DNA of 64,000 nucleotides from Cyanobacterium stanieri LEGE 03274 (lineage in GTDB: Bacteria > Cyanobacteriota > Cyanobacteriia > Cyanobacteriales > Cyanobacteriaceae), in NCBI RefSeq assembly GCF_015207825.1, contig NZ_JADEWC010000015.1, positions 19,713-83,712 on the forward strand, read 5' to 3'. The translations under genes and the position numbers were made by a program. Below are positions 8,772 through 18,881 of this stretch, one piece after another; the first letter of the stretch is position 1, and each line of letters begins with the position of its first letter. Under the pieces are notes generated by a model. That model was given only the letters and a program-made list of their open reading frames with translations. It did not search any database and had not been told where the DNA came from.

Positions 8772-11513
8772 ATGAGTGCTATCACTAAAACGAACACCTA
8801 TTACGATGTACCCGAACAGGAAGTCGGTGCAATTTTTGCCACAGATTTACAACAGGGTTTAACCCCAGAAGAAGTGGCTAACCGCTACGAAAAGTACGGA
8901 TATAATGAACTAGAGGCCAAAGCAGGTAAACCCCCATGGCTCAAATTTTTACTACAGTTCAATCAACCTTTACTATATATTCTGATCATTGCAGGAACTA
9001 TCAAAGCATTTTTAGGCTCTTGGACAAATGCTTGGGTAATTTGGGGTGTAACCTTAATTAATGCCATCATTGGCTATGTGCAAGAAGCCAAAGCAGAAGG
9101 CGCCATTAACTCTCTATCTAAATCCGTCACCACAGAAGCCACGGTATTTAGGGAAGGACAAAAAATCCGCTTACCTTCAAAGGATTTAGTACCGGGGGAT
9201 GTAGTACAGTTGATGTCGGGGGATAAAGTTCCCGCTGATTTGAGATTGTTTGAAATTCGTAATTTACAGGTAGATGAGTCAGCCCTGACGGGGGAATCTG
9301 TACCTGTGCAAAAAGCCTTGGCAATATTGCCATCGGATACCCCTTTAGCGGATCGTAAAAATATGGCCTATGCGGGAACTTTTGTTACCTTTGGACAGGC
9401 CATGGGTTTAGTGGTGGCAACGGCAAAGGATACAGAGGTAGGCAAAATCTCCCAATCCATGGAAAAAAGTGTTAATTTGATGACCCCTTTAACTCGCAAG
9501 TTTGCGGAATTTAGTCATACTCTTTTATATATCATTCTAGCTCTGGCTAGTTTTACTTTTTTTGTGGGCATTGGACGGGGACGCAGTTTTGCAGATATGT
9601 TTGAAGCGGCGGTGGCTTTGGCGGTAAGTGCTATCCCTGAAGGTTTACCGGCTGTGGTAACCATTACTTTAGCTATCGGGGTTAATCGTATGGCGGCCAG
9701 AAATGCGATCGTCAGAAAATTACCCGCGGTGGAAACGTTGGGAGGAGCAACGGTTATTTGTTCGGATAAAACTGGTACATTGACGGAAAATCAGATGACT
9801 GTCCAACAAATATATACAGGAGACAAAATCTACCATGTCACGGGGGGGGGTTATAGTTCTAAAGGAGACATCTTAGAAGGAGATGGGGTTGTGGAAGATT
9901 TACCCTTTAGTCTTCAAGAATGTTTGCTCGGTGGATTACTTTGTAATGATTCCCGTTTAGAGCGCAAGGGAAACTATAAAATTGTGATTGGAGATCCCAC
10001 GGAAGGGGCTTTAATTACCGTGGCTTCTAAGGCTGGTTATAGTCAATCCCATTTTAATACTACTTTTCCTCGTCTTGATTCGATTCCTTTTGAGTCGGAT
10101 TATCAATATATGGCGACGCTCCATGATACTAGCGAATATCATCCTGAAACCCCGAGAGTTATCTATGTAAAGGGTTCGGTGGAGAAGATGTTGGAGCGTT
10201 GTAAGCAAGGTTATGATGTCCAAGAAAATATTATTCCATTAGATCCCACGGCTATTCTTGCACAGGTGGAAGCTATGGCATCGGAGGGTTTGAGGGTGTT
10301 GGCTTTTGCCCGTAAGGTGGCACCGGATCATCAACATTCCATTGATCATGATGATTTGGAACAGGATTTAGTTTTCCTTGGTTTGCAGGGTATGATTGAT
10401 CCTCCCCGAGCAGAGGCGATCGCCGCTGTCCACGCTTGTCAGAATGCGGGAATACAGGTAAAAATGATTACGGGGGATCATATTTCTACTGCCAGTGCGA
10501 TCGCCCGTCGTCTGGGTATCAACAAAAATGGTAATTTACTCAGTTTTGAAGGGAAACAAATCGCCAAAATGGAACCCCACGAACAAGAAGAGGCGGTGAT
10601 TAATGGTTCTGTGTTTGCGAGGGTTGCCCCAGAACAAAAATTACAACTGGTGGAAATCTTGCAATCTCAGGGGGATGTAGTGGCCATGACGGGGGATGGA
10701 GTTAACGATGCCCCCGCCCTCAAACAAGCTCAAATAGGCATTGCCATGGGTAAGGCAGGGACAGATGTGGCAAGGGAATCGGCGGATATGCTCTTGACGG
10801 ATGATAATTTTGCCTCCATCGAAGCGGCGGTGGAGGAGGGGCGCACGGTTTACCAAAACTTGAAAAAAGCCATTTCTTTTCTTCTTCCTGTCAATGGGGG
10901 GGAATCCATGACTATCCTGATTAGCGCCTTGTTAGCTCGGGATTTACCGATCCTGTCTTTACAAGTATTGTGGCTCAATATGATTAATTCTGTGACCATG
11001 ACAGTACCCCTCGCCTTTGAACCAAAATCGGCTAACACCATGAAACGTCCCCCTAGAAACCCCAATGAGGGCTTACTTTCGGGTAATCTTTTAAAACGGG
11101 TTTTGGCTATTTCTGCTTTTAACTGGATTTTGATTTTTGGAATGTTTGAGTGGGCGCTAGATTATTATCGTGATTTTGACAATACTTTGGCGATCGCCCG
11201 TACCATGGCTATTCAAGCCCTTGTGTTAGCACGGATTATTTATCTTATCAGTGTCAGTGAACTAGGAAACTCCCTTATGGCTAAATTGAAAGGAAAAAGC
11301 ATTTCTCTGGGTAACGTCTCGGCTATCTCCTACGGTATCCTGGGGGCGATCGTTTTACAAATTGTCTTTAGTCAAGTTCCCTTCATGAATACTCTATTTC
11401 GCACTGCACCCCTTGACTTGAATCAATGGTTAATCTGTCTTATACCCCTTGTGCCAATGATTCCCATGGCTTTATTAGTGAATAAATTTTTTCCGCCCAT
11501 TTCTCATCAATAG
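8772..11513 (+). CDS. P-type (P2-like) cation-transporting ATPase
   Basis: A 913-residue ion pump with N-terminal actuator domain (TGES), phosphorylation site D332 (CSDKTGT), nucleotide-binding domain and hinge TGDGVNDAPAL. M4 has PEGLP and M5 has NGGES, matching SERCA Glu309, Asn768 and Glu771. In M6 the SERCA pattern WVNLVTDG reads WLNMINSV here: Asn796 is kept, Thr799 becomes Asn and Asp800 becomes Ser. The pump may therefore not be a standard Ca2+ ATPase; Na+, K+ or another cation is possible. An acidic GDG-containing stretch sits after the P-domain. About 140 bp separates it from the DUF92 gene. Confidence 0.93.
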   Translation: MSAITKTNTYYDVPEQEVGAIFATDLQQGLTPEEVANRYEKYGYNELEAKAGKPPWLKFLLQFNQPLLYILIIAGTIKAFLGSWTNAWVIWGVTLINAIIGYVQEAKAEGAINSLSKSVTTEATVFREGQKIRLPSKDLVPGDVVQLMSGDKVPADLRLFEIRNLQVDESALTGESVPVQKALAILPSDTPLADRKNMAYAGTFVTFGQAMGLVVATAKDTEVGKISQSMEKSVNLMTPLTRKFAEFSHTLLYIILALASFTFFVGIGRGRSFADMFEAAVALAVSAIPEGLPAVVTITLAIGVNRMAARNAIVRKLPAVETLGGATVICSDKTGTLTENQMTVQQIYTGDKIYHVTGGGYSSKGDILEGDGVVEDLPFSLQECLLGGLLCNDSRLERKGNYKIVIGDPTEGALITVASKAGYSQSHFNTTFPRLDSIPFESDYQYMATLHDTSEYHPETPRVIYVKGSVEKMLERCKQGYDVQENIIPLDPTAILAQVEAMASEGLRVLAFARKVAPDHQHSIDHDDLEQDLVFLGLQGMIDPPRAEAIAAVHACQNAGIQVKMITGDHISTASAIARRLGINKNGNLLSFEGKQIAKMEPHEQEEAVINGSVFARVAPEQKLQLVEILQSQGDVVAMTGDGVNDAPALKQAQIGIAMGKAGTDVARESADMLLTDDNFASIEAAVEEGRTVYQNLKKAISFLLPVNGGESMTILISALLARDLPILSLQVLWLNMINSVTMTVPLAFEPKSANTMKRPPRNPNEGLLSGNLLKRVLAISAFNWILIFGMFEWALDYYRDFDNTLAIARTMAIQALVLARIIYLISVSELGNSLMAKLKGKSISLGNVSAISYGILGAIVLQIVFSQVPFMNTLFRTAPLDLNQWLICLIPLVPMIPMALLVNKFFPPISHQ

Positions 11514-11549
11514 AAATATATAGATAAAGGGCGTTGTTTTATAATTATC

Positions 11550-12347
11550 TCAGCGCACCTTACTTAAAAAATCTAGAGGATTACTCATGTTTTCTGCAAA
11601 TCCCAAGATTCCTTGATCTCGATGTTCATAGATTATATTGCCCTGATTATCAAATAAAAATGTTGCTCCCCTTTGCGTAATATAACGATCATCGGGTACA
11701 TAGGTTCGCCAATTATTTAACACTTCCACCATGTTTTTTAGTCTGAGGGTGGCTAATTCAAAGGGGCGTTGATAGCTTTTTCCTGCTTTATTAAAAAATT
11801 CTCCTTTAATTGTTGGTAACGGTTTTATTTTGATTTCCTCTTCATTTTTAAATAATGGGGGTGAAGTGCGATCGCCCTTATAACCCCGAAAAACCTCCTT
11901 CAGAGTACCTTTACTGCCAATTCCTGCACACATTAGCAAAAGATTTAACCAAGCATTTTGAGTCTGAGAAAAGAAAGGTAAGCCCCAATTTAAACCCTGA
12001 TATAAACCCAACTGTCGATGAATTTCGGCAGTGGTATCAATAAATAAACATTCTTCAGGAAATCCAGTATATTGACAAAACTTTTTCCCTGATGCAAGGT
12101 TTCCAATGGCGATCGCCCTTACAGCAATGTTATTATTTTCCATAAAATCCCACTTCCTTTGTAACCACCAAGCATATTCCAAAGTATCAAAATCACCGAG
12201 TTGAGGTAATACTATCATTAAAGTGCGATTGGCATTTTCACAACCAGACAACACCGAAATCATCTCGCCATCACTTACCCTTTGTCGTTGAGTTTCTTGG
12301 AATAGAGTGTAGGGGGCAAACTGCCCTAAAGTTGCAGAATTAGTCAT
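11550..12347 (-). CDS. Peroxiredoxin-like (AhpC/TSA-like) protein
   Basis: A 265-residue thioredoxin-fold protein of the PRX-like family found in cyanobacteria and plastids. The region LMIVLPQLGDFDTLEYAWWLQ occupies the position of the peroxiredoxin active site but has no PxxxTxxC motif, so peroxidase activity is not supported. Later segments (GLNWGLPFF; FLFDNQGNIIYEHRD) fit the family fold. It is convergent with the ATPase gene, 36 bp apart. Its last codons AAG-GTG-CGC-TGA coincide with a decamer (AAGGTGCGCT) seen at other gene ends in the window. Confidence 0.8.
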   Translation of the reverse strand: MTNSATLGQFAPYTLFQETQRQRVSDGEMISVLSGCENANRTLMIVLPQLGDFDTLEYAWWLQRKWDFMENNNIAVRAIAIGNLASGKKFCQYTGFPEECLFIDTTAEIHRQLGLYQGLNWGLPFFSQTQNAWLNLLLMCAGIGSKGTLKEVFRGYKGDRTSPPLFKNEEEIKIKPLPTIKGEFFNKAGKSYQRPFELATLRLKNMVEVLNNWRTYVPDDRYITQRGATFLFDNQGNIIYEHRDQGILGFAENMSNPLDFLSKVR

Positions 12348-12356
12348 GGGGGAATT

Positions 12357-12384
12357 ATTGATAATTGAGAATGGATAATTGATA
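12357..12384. repeat. Heptamer tandem repeat (ATTGATA type)
   Basis: Four 7-bp units: ATTGATA, ATTGAGA, ATGGATA, ATTGATA, just upstream of the peroxiredoxin-like gene start. Confidence 0.7.
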
Positions 12385-12529
12385 ATTAAATTTTATCTAA
12401 TTTTTCCGCCGATTTTGAGATGGTGTTTCAAAACTATTATTACTATTGCGTATTCCCTATTGCCAAACTAAACTAAAAATCATATTAAGTCCACTTGATC
12501 ACTTACAAATTCGCAATATTAATATCTGA

Positions 12530-12578
12530 GTTCAATTTATTGAACGAACTACCATTAGCCGTGTAATTCATTACACGG
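12530..12578 (-). repeat. Double-palindrome element, copy A
   Basis: GTTCAATTTATTGAAC (12530-12545), a 13-nt spacer, then the palindrome CCGTGTAATTCATTACACGG (12559-12578). In the opposite strand it matches copy B (52136-52184), with the same 13-nt spacer. It lies about 100 bp downstream of the mfd stop. Confidence 0.8.
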
Positions 12579-12673
12579 TGGGGCAAGTGCAAAGATACAA
12601 TCTATTGATAACTAATTATCCGAACTTTATATCATACCTTAACTCACCAACGCCCCATTGCCCATTCCAACCC

Positions 12674-15600
12674 CTAATTACAAAGACAACCAAACCAATT
12701 AATCAAAGTCTCCAATTGTTGAGTCGGTTTCATAGCCCCCAAACCCCTGACAACAACCTTCTTCTTAGCATAAACAAAACGAGAATGTAAATGGGGAGGC
12801 AACTTTTCTAATAACAAATTCCAAGCAGGTTCTAACATCGGAGTTTCTAAGATAATATTTTGTTTACCCTCAGGCTTAATGCGAGAAAAACCAATGGATT
12901 TCGCCTTATATTTCAAATCTGCCACCTTTAACAATTGCTTGGCGGGTTCAGGAATTTCCCCATATCTATCCAACCAATCCCGCTCAATTTGCTTAATATC
13001 TCGATCGCAACTAACCGTTGCCACCCCCCGATAAGCATCCATTTTTTGCTCCATATCAGCAATATAACGATTAGGAATAAATGCCATTAAATTCAAATCA
13101 ATTTGAGTATCTTCCACCGTGGGAATTTCCTGCCCTTGAATTTCGTCGATGGCTTCTTTTAACATCTCCGTGTACATCTCAAAACCAATGGCTTCCATTT
13201 GCCCCGATTGCTCAGCTCCCAAAAGGCTACCAACCCCCCTTATCTCCATATCACGCATGGCCAGATGATACCCTGAACCCAATTGGGAAAACTCCTGTAA
13301 TGCCCGTAAACGTTTTCTAGCGGTGTCTGAGAGGGCTTTATCTTCAGGATATAACAACCAGGCGTGGGCTTGTACCCCCGATCGCCCCACACGTCCTCGA
13401 AGCTGGTATAATTGGGCTAAACCGAATTTTTGGGCATCTTCCACAATAATAGTATTCACCCTAGGAATATCTAGCCCTGATTCGATAATGGTGGTACAAA
13501 TCAACAAATCAGCATCCCCATTATTAAAACCTAACATCGTTGATTCTAGCTCCCCCTCTGGCATCTGTCCATGGGCTATACCAATGCGTAAACTGGGAAT
13601 CATGTTTTGTAACATTTCCACCACCTTATCCATGCCCTCAATGCGCGGTAATACATAAAATATTTGTCCTCCCCTGTCCAACTCATTACGAATGGCAGTG
13701 CGAATAATGCCTTCATTAAAGGCACTAATGTGGGTTTTGATGGGGCGACGACTAGGGGGAGGGGTGGTAATCAGGCTCATTTCCCTAACTCCTGAAATGG
13801 ACATATAAAGGGTACGAGGGATGGGGGTAGCGCTGAGGGTGAGAACATCCACAGAGGTTTTCATCGCTTTGATTTTTTCCTTTTGATTTACCCCAAATCT
13901 TTGTTCTTCATCTATTACTAATAAGCCTAAATCTTTATATTTAATAGTTTTGCTTAAAAGTTGATGAGTACCCACTACAATATCTAATTCTCCTGTGGCC
14001 AATTTTTGCATAATTTCTTTTCTTTCTGAAGCGCTGCGGAAGCGATTTAATAAGCCAATATTAATGGGATAAGGAGAAAATCTTTCTAGGAGAGTATGAT
14101 AATGTTGTTGGGATAAAATGGTAGTGGGAGCTAAAAATGCCACTTGTTTATGACCTGCTGTAACCACTTTAAAAATAGTTCTAATGGCTACCTCTGTCTT
14201 CCCAAATCCCACATCTCCACATACTAAACGATCCATGGGGCGATCGCTCTCTAAATCCATTTTTACATCTTGAGTAGCCTTCAATTGATCTGGGGTTGGC
14301 TCATAGGGAAAAGAATCTTCTAATTCCCTTTGCCATGGAGAATCCTCGGGATAAACAAACCCTGTTAATTTAGCACGAGTGGCATATAATTTTACTAAAT
14401 CCACCGCTAATTTTTTAATGGATCTACGGGCTTTATTTTTAAGATTATTCCATTCTTTTCCTGTTAGTTTATATAATTTAGGATGCTTACTATCACTGGA
14501 GCGATAACGGCTTAATACCTCAGAATTTTCCGCAGGTACTCTCAAAATACCATCAAGATATTTAATTACTAAATATTCACGACTAGCCAAAGTTTCTAAC
14601 TCAATAAATTGACCGATACCGTGATGTTTATGTACCACAAAATCATTAGGTCTTAACTTGTCTAAATCAACCTGTTTTGAGGCCGCTTTTCTCCTTTTTC
14701 TAATGTAAGTAGGACTAGCTAAATTATGTTGTCCAAAAAACTCTTTATCCGTAACAATTGCAATGCGAAAAGTAGGTAATATAAAACCTTCTAATTCCGC
14801 CTGTCCTGAATACTTTAAAGCTACCGCTGTATTTTGGCGATGGGATTTTTCAATGGTGGGAAAATCTAGGGGATTAGAGATAAATTGAGCAGGGCAATCA
14901 TGCTCTTGTAATAAGGCTACCGAGCGCATGGGTTGGGCAGAAATTAACCAAGTATTATATTTACTTAAATCGATGGTATTATATACTTCTTTTTTACCCC
15001 TAATTATTTCCCCTATTTTTGCAAATTGATGAGGGCGAACAGGTAAAGGACGGGATGATAAATTAAGACTATTTTCTTGGTTTTCTTGGGCAATTTCTGA
15101 AAGATGAATTTGCGGATATTTAATAGTTTGTAAAGACTTCTCAAGGGTACGATGGAGAGAGGGTAAAAGATTCCCGTTAGTTTCATTGATTAACTGCCAT
15201 TTTTCCTCGGCTTGTTCTGTCCAAATATTACTATGGGCAAGGCACTGGCTTAGTTCGTCCACCGCCACTAGGGTATCATCATCAAAATAGTCGAGGATAC
15301 TTGCCACGGGGTCAAAGGCAAAACCCAGAAAACGAGTCACCCCTTCAGGATAAATGTTGTTTTGCAAATTATCTTGCTCTAGGGGAGTCAAGTATGGTTC
15401 AATAGTTTCTATGGTGGGTATGTTCTGCAAAATAATGCTATCCCACGAACTAGGAGTTAAATTAAGACTTTCAATTTGATCTAGGCTACGTTGAGAAACG
15501 GGGTCAAATTCCTTGATTTGTTCTAATTCATCGCCAAAAAACTCTAATCTAATGGGTAATTCCGCCGACACGGGAAATATATCGATCAAATCTCCCCTTT

Positions 15601-16129
15601 TTGCCCACTGTCCTTCGCTTTCTACTAAATTAACTCTCTCATAACCCATGTTTGTCAAGGTGAGGTCAATTTGTTTACTATTAAGGGTTATGCGCTCGGT
15701 TAGGTTTAAACAATATTGATTAAAAACATCGGCAGGGGGTAAATGGGGCTGTAGGGCTTGTTCGGTAGTGACTACGGCAACAGGTTCTTTTTTAGTAATT
15801 AAACCGCTGAGGGTCTGCATCTGTCCCCAAATCATCTCGGATTCAGGGTTCAGGGCTTCGTAAGGACTGGCGGAGGTGGTGGGATAGAAAAAAACTTGTT
15901 TCCAGCCCATGGCTTCTATATTAGCCATCCAACGGGCGGATTCTTCGAGGGTAGCACAGATAATTAATAAATTTTTGTTCTGTTTTTGGGCAAGGGCGGA
16001 GGTGACTAAGCCTTTTACGAGTCTTGATGCACCTTGGAGGTGAAAAGGTTTATCAGGGTGAATTTTATGGGTTAATTCGTTGCTGAGGGGAGAATGTGCG
16101 ATCGCCCTTATAACAGAAGAAAAGCTCAT
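12674..16129 (-). CDS. mfd: Transcription-repair coupling factor
   Basis: An 1151-residue superfamily 2 translocase that removes stalled RNA polymerase at lesions and recruits UvrA. Order: UvrB-like N-terminal domains (about 1-450), the RNA-polymerase-interaction Tudor domain ([17 protein letters not shown], about 490-550), helicase domains with Walker A ([12 protein letters not shown], about 640) and DEEQ box (about 740), the TRG motif region ([13 protein letters not shown]), and the C-terminal UvrA-masking domain. The length is normal and nothing is missing. It is monocistronic; the UvrA partner is not in the window. Confidence 0.98.
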   Translation of the reverse strand: MSFSSVIRAIAHSPLSNELTHKIHPDKPFHLQGASRLVKGLVTSALAQKQNKNLLIICATLEESARWMANIEAMGWKQVFFYPTTSASPYEALNPESEMIWGQMQTLSGLITKKEPVAVVTTEQALQPHLPPADVFNQYCLNLTERITLNSKQIDLTLTNMGYERVNLVESEGQWAKRGDLIDIFPVSAELPIRLEFFGDELEQIKEFDPVSQRSLDQIESLNLTPSSWDSIILQNIPTIETIEPYLTPLEQDNLQNNIYPEGVTRFLGFAFDPVASILDYFDDDTLVAVDELSQCLAHSNIWTEQAEEKWQLINETNGNLLPSLHRTLEKSLQTIKYPQIHLSEIAQENQENSLNLSSRPLPVRPHQFAKIGEIIRGKKEVYNTIDLSKYNTWLISAQPMRSVALLQEHDCPAQFISNPLDFPTIEKSHRQNTAVALKYSGQAELEGFILPTFRIAIVTDKEFFGQHNLASPTYIRKRRKAASKQVDLDKLRPNDFVVHKHHGIGQFIELETLASREYLVIKYLDGILRVPAENSEVLSRYRSSDSKHPKLYKLTGKEWNNLKNKARRSIKKLAVDLVKLYATRAKLTGFVYPEDSPWQRELEDSFPYEPTPDQLKATQDVKMDLESDRPMDRLVCGDVGFGKTEVAIRTIFKVVTAGHKQVAFLAPTTILSQQHYHTLLERFSPYPINIGLLNRFRSASERKEIMQKLATGELDIVVGTHQLLSKTIKYKDLGLLVIDEEQRFGVNQKEKIKAMKTSVDVLTLSATPIPRTLYMSISGVREMSLITTPPPSRRPIKTHISAFNEGIIRTAIRNELDRGGQIFYVLPRIEGMDKVVEMLQNMIPSLRIGIAHGQMPEGELESTMLGFNNGDADLLICTTIIESGLDIPRVNTIIVEDAQKFGLAQLYQLRGRVGRSGVQAHAWLLYPEDKALSDTARKRLRALQEFSQLGSGYHLAMRDMEIRGVGSLLGAEQSGQMEAIGFEMYTEMLKEAIDEIQGQEIPTVEDTQIDLNLMAFIPNRYIADMEQKMDAYRGVATVSCDRDIKQIERDWLDRYGEIPEPAKQLLKVADLKYKAKSIGFSRIKPEGKQNIILETPMLEPAWNLLLEKLPPHLHSRFVYAKKKVVVRGLGAMKPTQQLETLINWFGCLCN

Positions 16130-16145
16130 TTAATAACAATTTAGA

Positions 16146-16166
16146 ATTGATAATTGATAGTTGATA
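16146..16166. repeat. Short heptamer repeat
   Basis: Three 7-bp units (ATTGATA, ATTGATA, GTTGATA) immediately upstream of mfd. Confidence 0.55.
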
Positions 16167-16210
16167 ATTAGTTTTTTAAATTATCCGTTATCTTAATATA
16201 TTAACCTCTG

Positions 16211-16241
16211 TTCGGGATTTGTCAGTATGGTTAGGTTTCAG
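16211..16241 (-). repeat. Half-copy of the dispersed CATACTGACAAATCCCGA repeat
   Basis: The minus strand of 16211-16230 reads CCATACTGACAAATCCCGAA, identical to the 3' half of the repeat at 22491-22560. The adjoining 16 bases TATGGTTAGGTTTCAG (16226-16241) recur at 28952-28967. Confidence 0.6.
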
Positions 16242-16286
16242 ACTGTAAGTGTTAAATTGATCATGGGTAGGAATGACAATAGTTTA

Positions 16287-16317
16287 ATTGTCCATTGTCA
16301 ACTGTCAATTGTCCATT
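16287..16317. repeat. Heptamer tandem repeat (ATTGTCC/ATTGTCA)
   Basis: Units ATTGTCC, ATTGTCA, ACTGTCA, ATTGTCC and a partial ATT. It lies between mfd and the tRNA gene. Confidence 0.75.
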
Positions 16318-16360
16318 AAAAAAATTGCTTGAGTCTCAACTACAAACTTTAACTATTATA

Positions 16361-16433
16361 TGGAGCTAAGCGGATTCGAACCGCTGACTTTCACAATGCC
16401 ATTGTGACACTCTACCAACTGAGTTATAGCCCC
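16361..16433 (-). tRNA. tRNA-Ala (anticodon GGC)
   Basis: A 73-nt cloverleaf on the minus strand. Acceptor arm GGGGCTA pairs with TAGCTCC (one G-T), discriminator A. The anticodon stem TCACA/TGTGA encloses the loop ATGGCAT, giving anticodon GGC (Ala, GCC/GCU codons). The T-arm contains GGTTCGAATCC. The 3' CCA is not encoded. It sits between mfd and minD. Confidence 0.95.
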
Positions 16434-16581
16434 TTGCGTGGTAAGCAATAACTATTATGTCATAAACCAAAAAAAAAATCAACCCCAATTCCCTAAGACT
16501 CATAATTATTTGTCTATTGTTTGAGAATGGCTATAAACTATTGATTATTATTCATGACTGAGTATTATTAATTTTATTTGT

Positions 16582-17394
16582 ATGAAATGTAGAGTTATTG
16601 TAATTACGTCGGGAAAAGGAGGAGTCGGCAAAACCACCGTTACCTCAAATTTAGGTACAGCCATTGCCCAATTAGGAAAAAAAGTTTGTTTAATTGATGC
16701 TGATTTTGGTCTGAGAAATCTTGATTTATTGTTAGGATTAGAACAAAGGGTGGTATATACCATTATGGACGCCCTAGCCGGAGAATGTACCCTTGAAAAA
16801 GCCATTGTTAGGGATAAACGCACCCAAGGTTTACACCTACTCCCTGCGGCGCAGAATCGCACCAAAGATGCCATTACCCCCCAAGAGATGAAACAGGTAA
16901 TTGCTCAACTCAAACCTAATTTTGATTATATTCTGGTGGATTGTCCTGCGGGGATTGAAATGGGCTTTAGAAATGCGATCGCAGCGGCCACAGAAGCCTT
17001 AATCGTTACTACCCCCGAAGTGGCAGCGGTGAGGGATGCGGATAGGGTAGTCGGTTTACTCGAGAGCGAAGGAATGGAAAGTATTCGCTTAATTGTGAAT
17101 CGTTTACGCCCTGAGATGGTGGAAATGGATGAAATGATTAGCGTAGAGGATATTCTTGATTTGTTGGTTGTTCCCTTAATTGGCATTATTCCCGATGATA
17201 AAAGAATTATTACATCTTCTAACCGTGGTGAACCCTTGGTTTTGAACAAAGAGCCTTCTTTACCCGGTATTGCCATCAAAAATATTGCTAAACGCTTAGA
17301 AGGGGCGGACATTCCTTATTTAGATTTAATGGCATCTCAAGATAATTTTTTCACTAGAATTAAACGCTTTTTGGGAATGTCTGAACAAAAATAA
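16582..17394 (+). CDS. minD: Septum site-determining ATPase MinD
   Basis: A 270-residue deviant Walker-A ATPase (SGKGGVGKTT) that binds membrane in its ATP form and drives Min-system placement of the Z-ring. Further motifs are DADFGLRNLD, the Walker B region ILVDCPAG and EVAAVRDADR. The C-terminal amphipathic membrane-targeting helix is present (FFTRIKRFLGM). minE follows 111 bp later. minC, which precedes minD in several cyanobacteria, is not upstream here; the region holds a tRNA and mfd. Confidence 0.98.
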   Translation: MKCRVIVITSGKGGVGKTTVTSNLGTAIAQLGKKVCLIDADFGLRNLDLLLGLEQRVVYTIMDALAGECTLEKAIVRDKRTQGLHLLPAAQNRTKDAITPQEMKQVIAQLKPNFDYILVDCPAGIEMGFRNAIAAATEALIVTTPEVAAVRDADRVVGLLESEGMESIRLIVNRLRPEMVEMDEMISVEDILDLLVVPLIGIIPDDKRIITSSNRGEPLVLNKEPSLPGIAIKNIAKRLEGADIPYLDLMASQDNFFTRIKRFLGMSEQK

Positions 17395-17505
17395 AGACTG
17401 GTTTTGCTTGAGTTATGGTTAATACTATCCCACGAAGGATAATAAAAACCTTTACTCCTTGTTATTTCATTGCCACATAAATTATTATTTAAGTTGATCT
17501 CAATT

Positions 17506-17784
17506 ATGATTAAAAATTTTTTTACATCCATTACCTCTTGGGGTGCTACAGAAAAAAGTGGTAAAAGTGCTAAAAACCGTCTCGAATTAGTTCTTGCCCA
17601 CGATAGGGCAGGGGTTAATCCCGAACTAATTGAAAAAATGCGCTTAGAAATTTTGGAGGTAGTTAGTCGCTATCTTGACATTGACATTGAGGAGATGGAT
17701 TTTTCTATTCAAAGTAGCGATCGCACCACATCCTTAAAAGCAAATTTACCAATCAAAAAAATAAAAAGAAATCAAGAAAATTAA
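17506..17784 (+). CDS. minE: Cell division topological specificity factor MinE
   Basis: A 92-residue protein that stimulates the MinD ATPase and restricts MinCD to the poles. The N-terminal membrane helix (MIKNFFTSITSW) and MinD-binding segment (AKNRLELVLAHDR) are followed by the dimerisation domain (ELIEKMRLEILEVVSRYLDID). The open frame extends upstream to 17470, but the family N-terminus begins at the ATG at 17506. It ends 8 bp before the stop of a convergent small ORF. Confidence 0.96.
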   Translation: MIKNFFTSITSWGATEKSGKSAKNRLELVLAHDRAGVNPELIEKMRLEILEVVSRYLDIDIEEMDFSIQSSDRTTSLKANLPIKKIKRNQEN

Positions 17785-17792
17785 TATCTTAT

Positions 17793-17903
17793 TTAGGCAT
17801 GACGGCGGTGGGAAATTACCCAACTAAAAATGGGTAATAAAACCACACTAGCAAGGGAAATAATCACCATTAAATAAATCATATCCACACTTTCTGGAGT
17901 CAT
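17793..17903 (-). CDS. 36-residue single-span membrane protein, unassigned
   Basis: A short ORF missed by length cut-offs. It encodes an acidic start (MTPESVDM), one hydrophobic helix (IYLMVIISLASVVLLP) and a basic tail (ISHRRHA). An AGAGGTGA Shine-Dalgarno sits 6-7 bases before the ATG, one of the clearest ribosome sites in the window and good evidence that it is translated. Size and layout resemble small subunits of photosystems, cytochrome b6f or NDH-1, but I cannot match it to a named one. It is convergent with minE. Confidence 0.7.
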   Translation of the reverse strand: MTPESVDMIYLMVIISLASVVLLPIFSWVISHRRHA

Positions 17904-18025
17904 AATTAATCACCTCTTTTTGGGCTAGTTATATATAGCTATTTTTTTGGTATATTTAGCTACATTTATATCCTAACAATAGACTATCCATAAAAGTAAT
18001 AATTGTTACAAAAAGCAATGGATAA

Positions 18026-18835
18026 TCACCCATTTAACTCCTCCGAGCGCACCTTAGCCGCCTTTACCGCCTCGATGATACTGTGACGAAAACCATGTTT
18101 TTCCAGTTGAGAAACCCCCGCAATGGTAGTACCTCCAGGGCTAGTCACTTGATCTTTTAAAATCGCTGGGTGCAACTGCTTTGTTTTGATTAATTCTGCA
18201 GTACCTAGCACCGTCTGTAAGGCCAGTTGAGAGGCCACCGCACGGGGTAAGCCCACCGCCACACCGCCATCGCTCAGGGCCTCAATCATCATGGCAACAA
18301 AAGCAGGGCCAGAGCCTGATAATCCTGTCACTCCATCCATCAGATATTCAGGTACTTCCATTACCTCACCGATGGCATTAAAAATAGATAAAGCGACGGT
18401 TAAACCTTCCTTACTTACTTTACCATTAGGGGCGATCGCACTCATCCCCTGTCCCACCAAAGCAGGAGTATTCGGCATCACTCGAATAATACCCGCATCC
18501 CCAAAAACCGACTCCAACTTAGTTAAACAAGTACCAGCCAAAATAGAAATTACCAAATTAGGATAATCCCCAGACTCCATTCCTTGCAAATCCGATGCCA
18601 CCGCCGAAAATATTTGAGGTTTAATGGCTAACAACAAAACCTCACAACCCTCGCACAACTCCCTATTACTATCCGTGGTAGCTACCCCATAACTACCCTG
18701 CCAATAGTCTCGGCGAGAAGATTGAGGTTCGCTAACTTGTATTTGATCAGATTGATATATTTTTTTTTCTAAAAGACGGGAGATGATAGCCTCAGCCATC
18801 ACACCCCCACCAATAACGCCTAATTTAAAAGACAC
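18026..18835 (-). CDS. proC: Pyrroline-5-carboxylate reductase
   Basis: The last step of proline synthesis: NAD(P)H reduction of pyrroline-5-carboxylate. It has 269 residues, the N-terminal dinucleotide motif GVIGGGVMAEAI, the PNTPALVGQGMSA segment and the C-terminal signature DGGVAVGLPR...TSPGGTT. The gene is complete. It lies 46 bp downstream of sepF on the same strand, a pairing also seen in other bacteria where ylmF-type genes sit near proC. Confidence 0.97.
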   Translation of the reverse strand: MSFKLGVIGGGVMAEAIISRLLEKKIYQSDQIQVSEPQSSRRDYWQGSYGVATTDSNRELCEGCEVLLLAIKPQIFSAVASDLQGMESGDYPNLVISILAGTCLTKLESVFGDAGIIRVMPNTPALVGQGMSAIAPNGKVSKEGLTVALSIFNAIGEVMEVPEYLMDGVTGLSGSGPAFVAMMIEALSDGGVAVGLPRAVASQLALQTVLGTAELIKTKQLHPAILKDQVTSPGGTTIAGVSQLEKHGFRHSIIEAVKAAKVRSEELNG

Positions 18836-18881
18836 AGAATCTACTATATTTTAAAAGGTTAACAAAAGCTCAAATCTTAGC

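Larger units (their letters stand above)
12348..12673. other. Intergenic region with two repeat types
   Basis: About 326 bp between two minus-strand genes. It holds a heptamer repeat at 12357-12384 and a double-palindrome element at 12530-12578. No gene was seen. Confidence 0.7.

Noticed and set aside
12674..16129. Plus-strand ORFs inside mfd, dnaK, groEL and the ATPase (60-120 residues)
   Set aside because: They are antisense shadows with no motifs and poor codon patterns; the sense genes are unambiguous.
17470..17505. Twelve-codon upstream extension of minE
   Set aside because: The MinE family starts at MIKNFF; the extension has no homology.
18051..18062. Copy of the AAGGTGCGCT motif in proC
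   Set aside because: It is inside the conserved coding sequence for AKVRSEE, so it needs no separate explanation.
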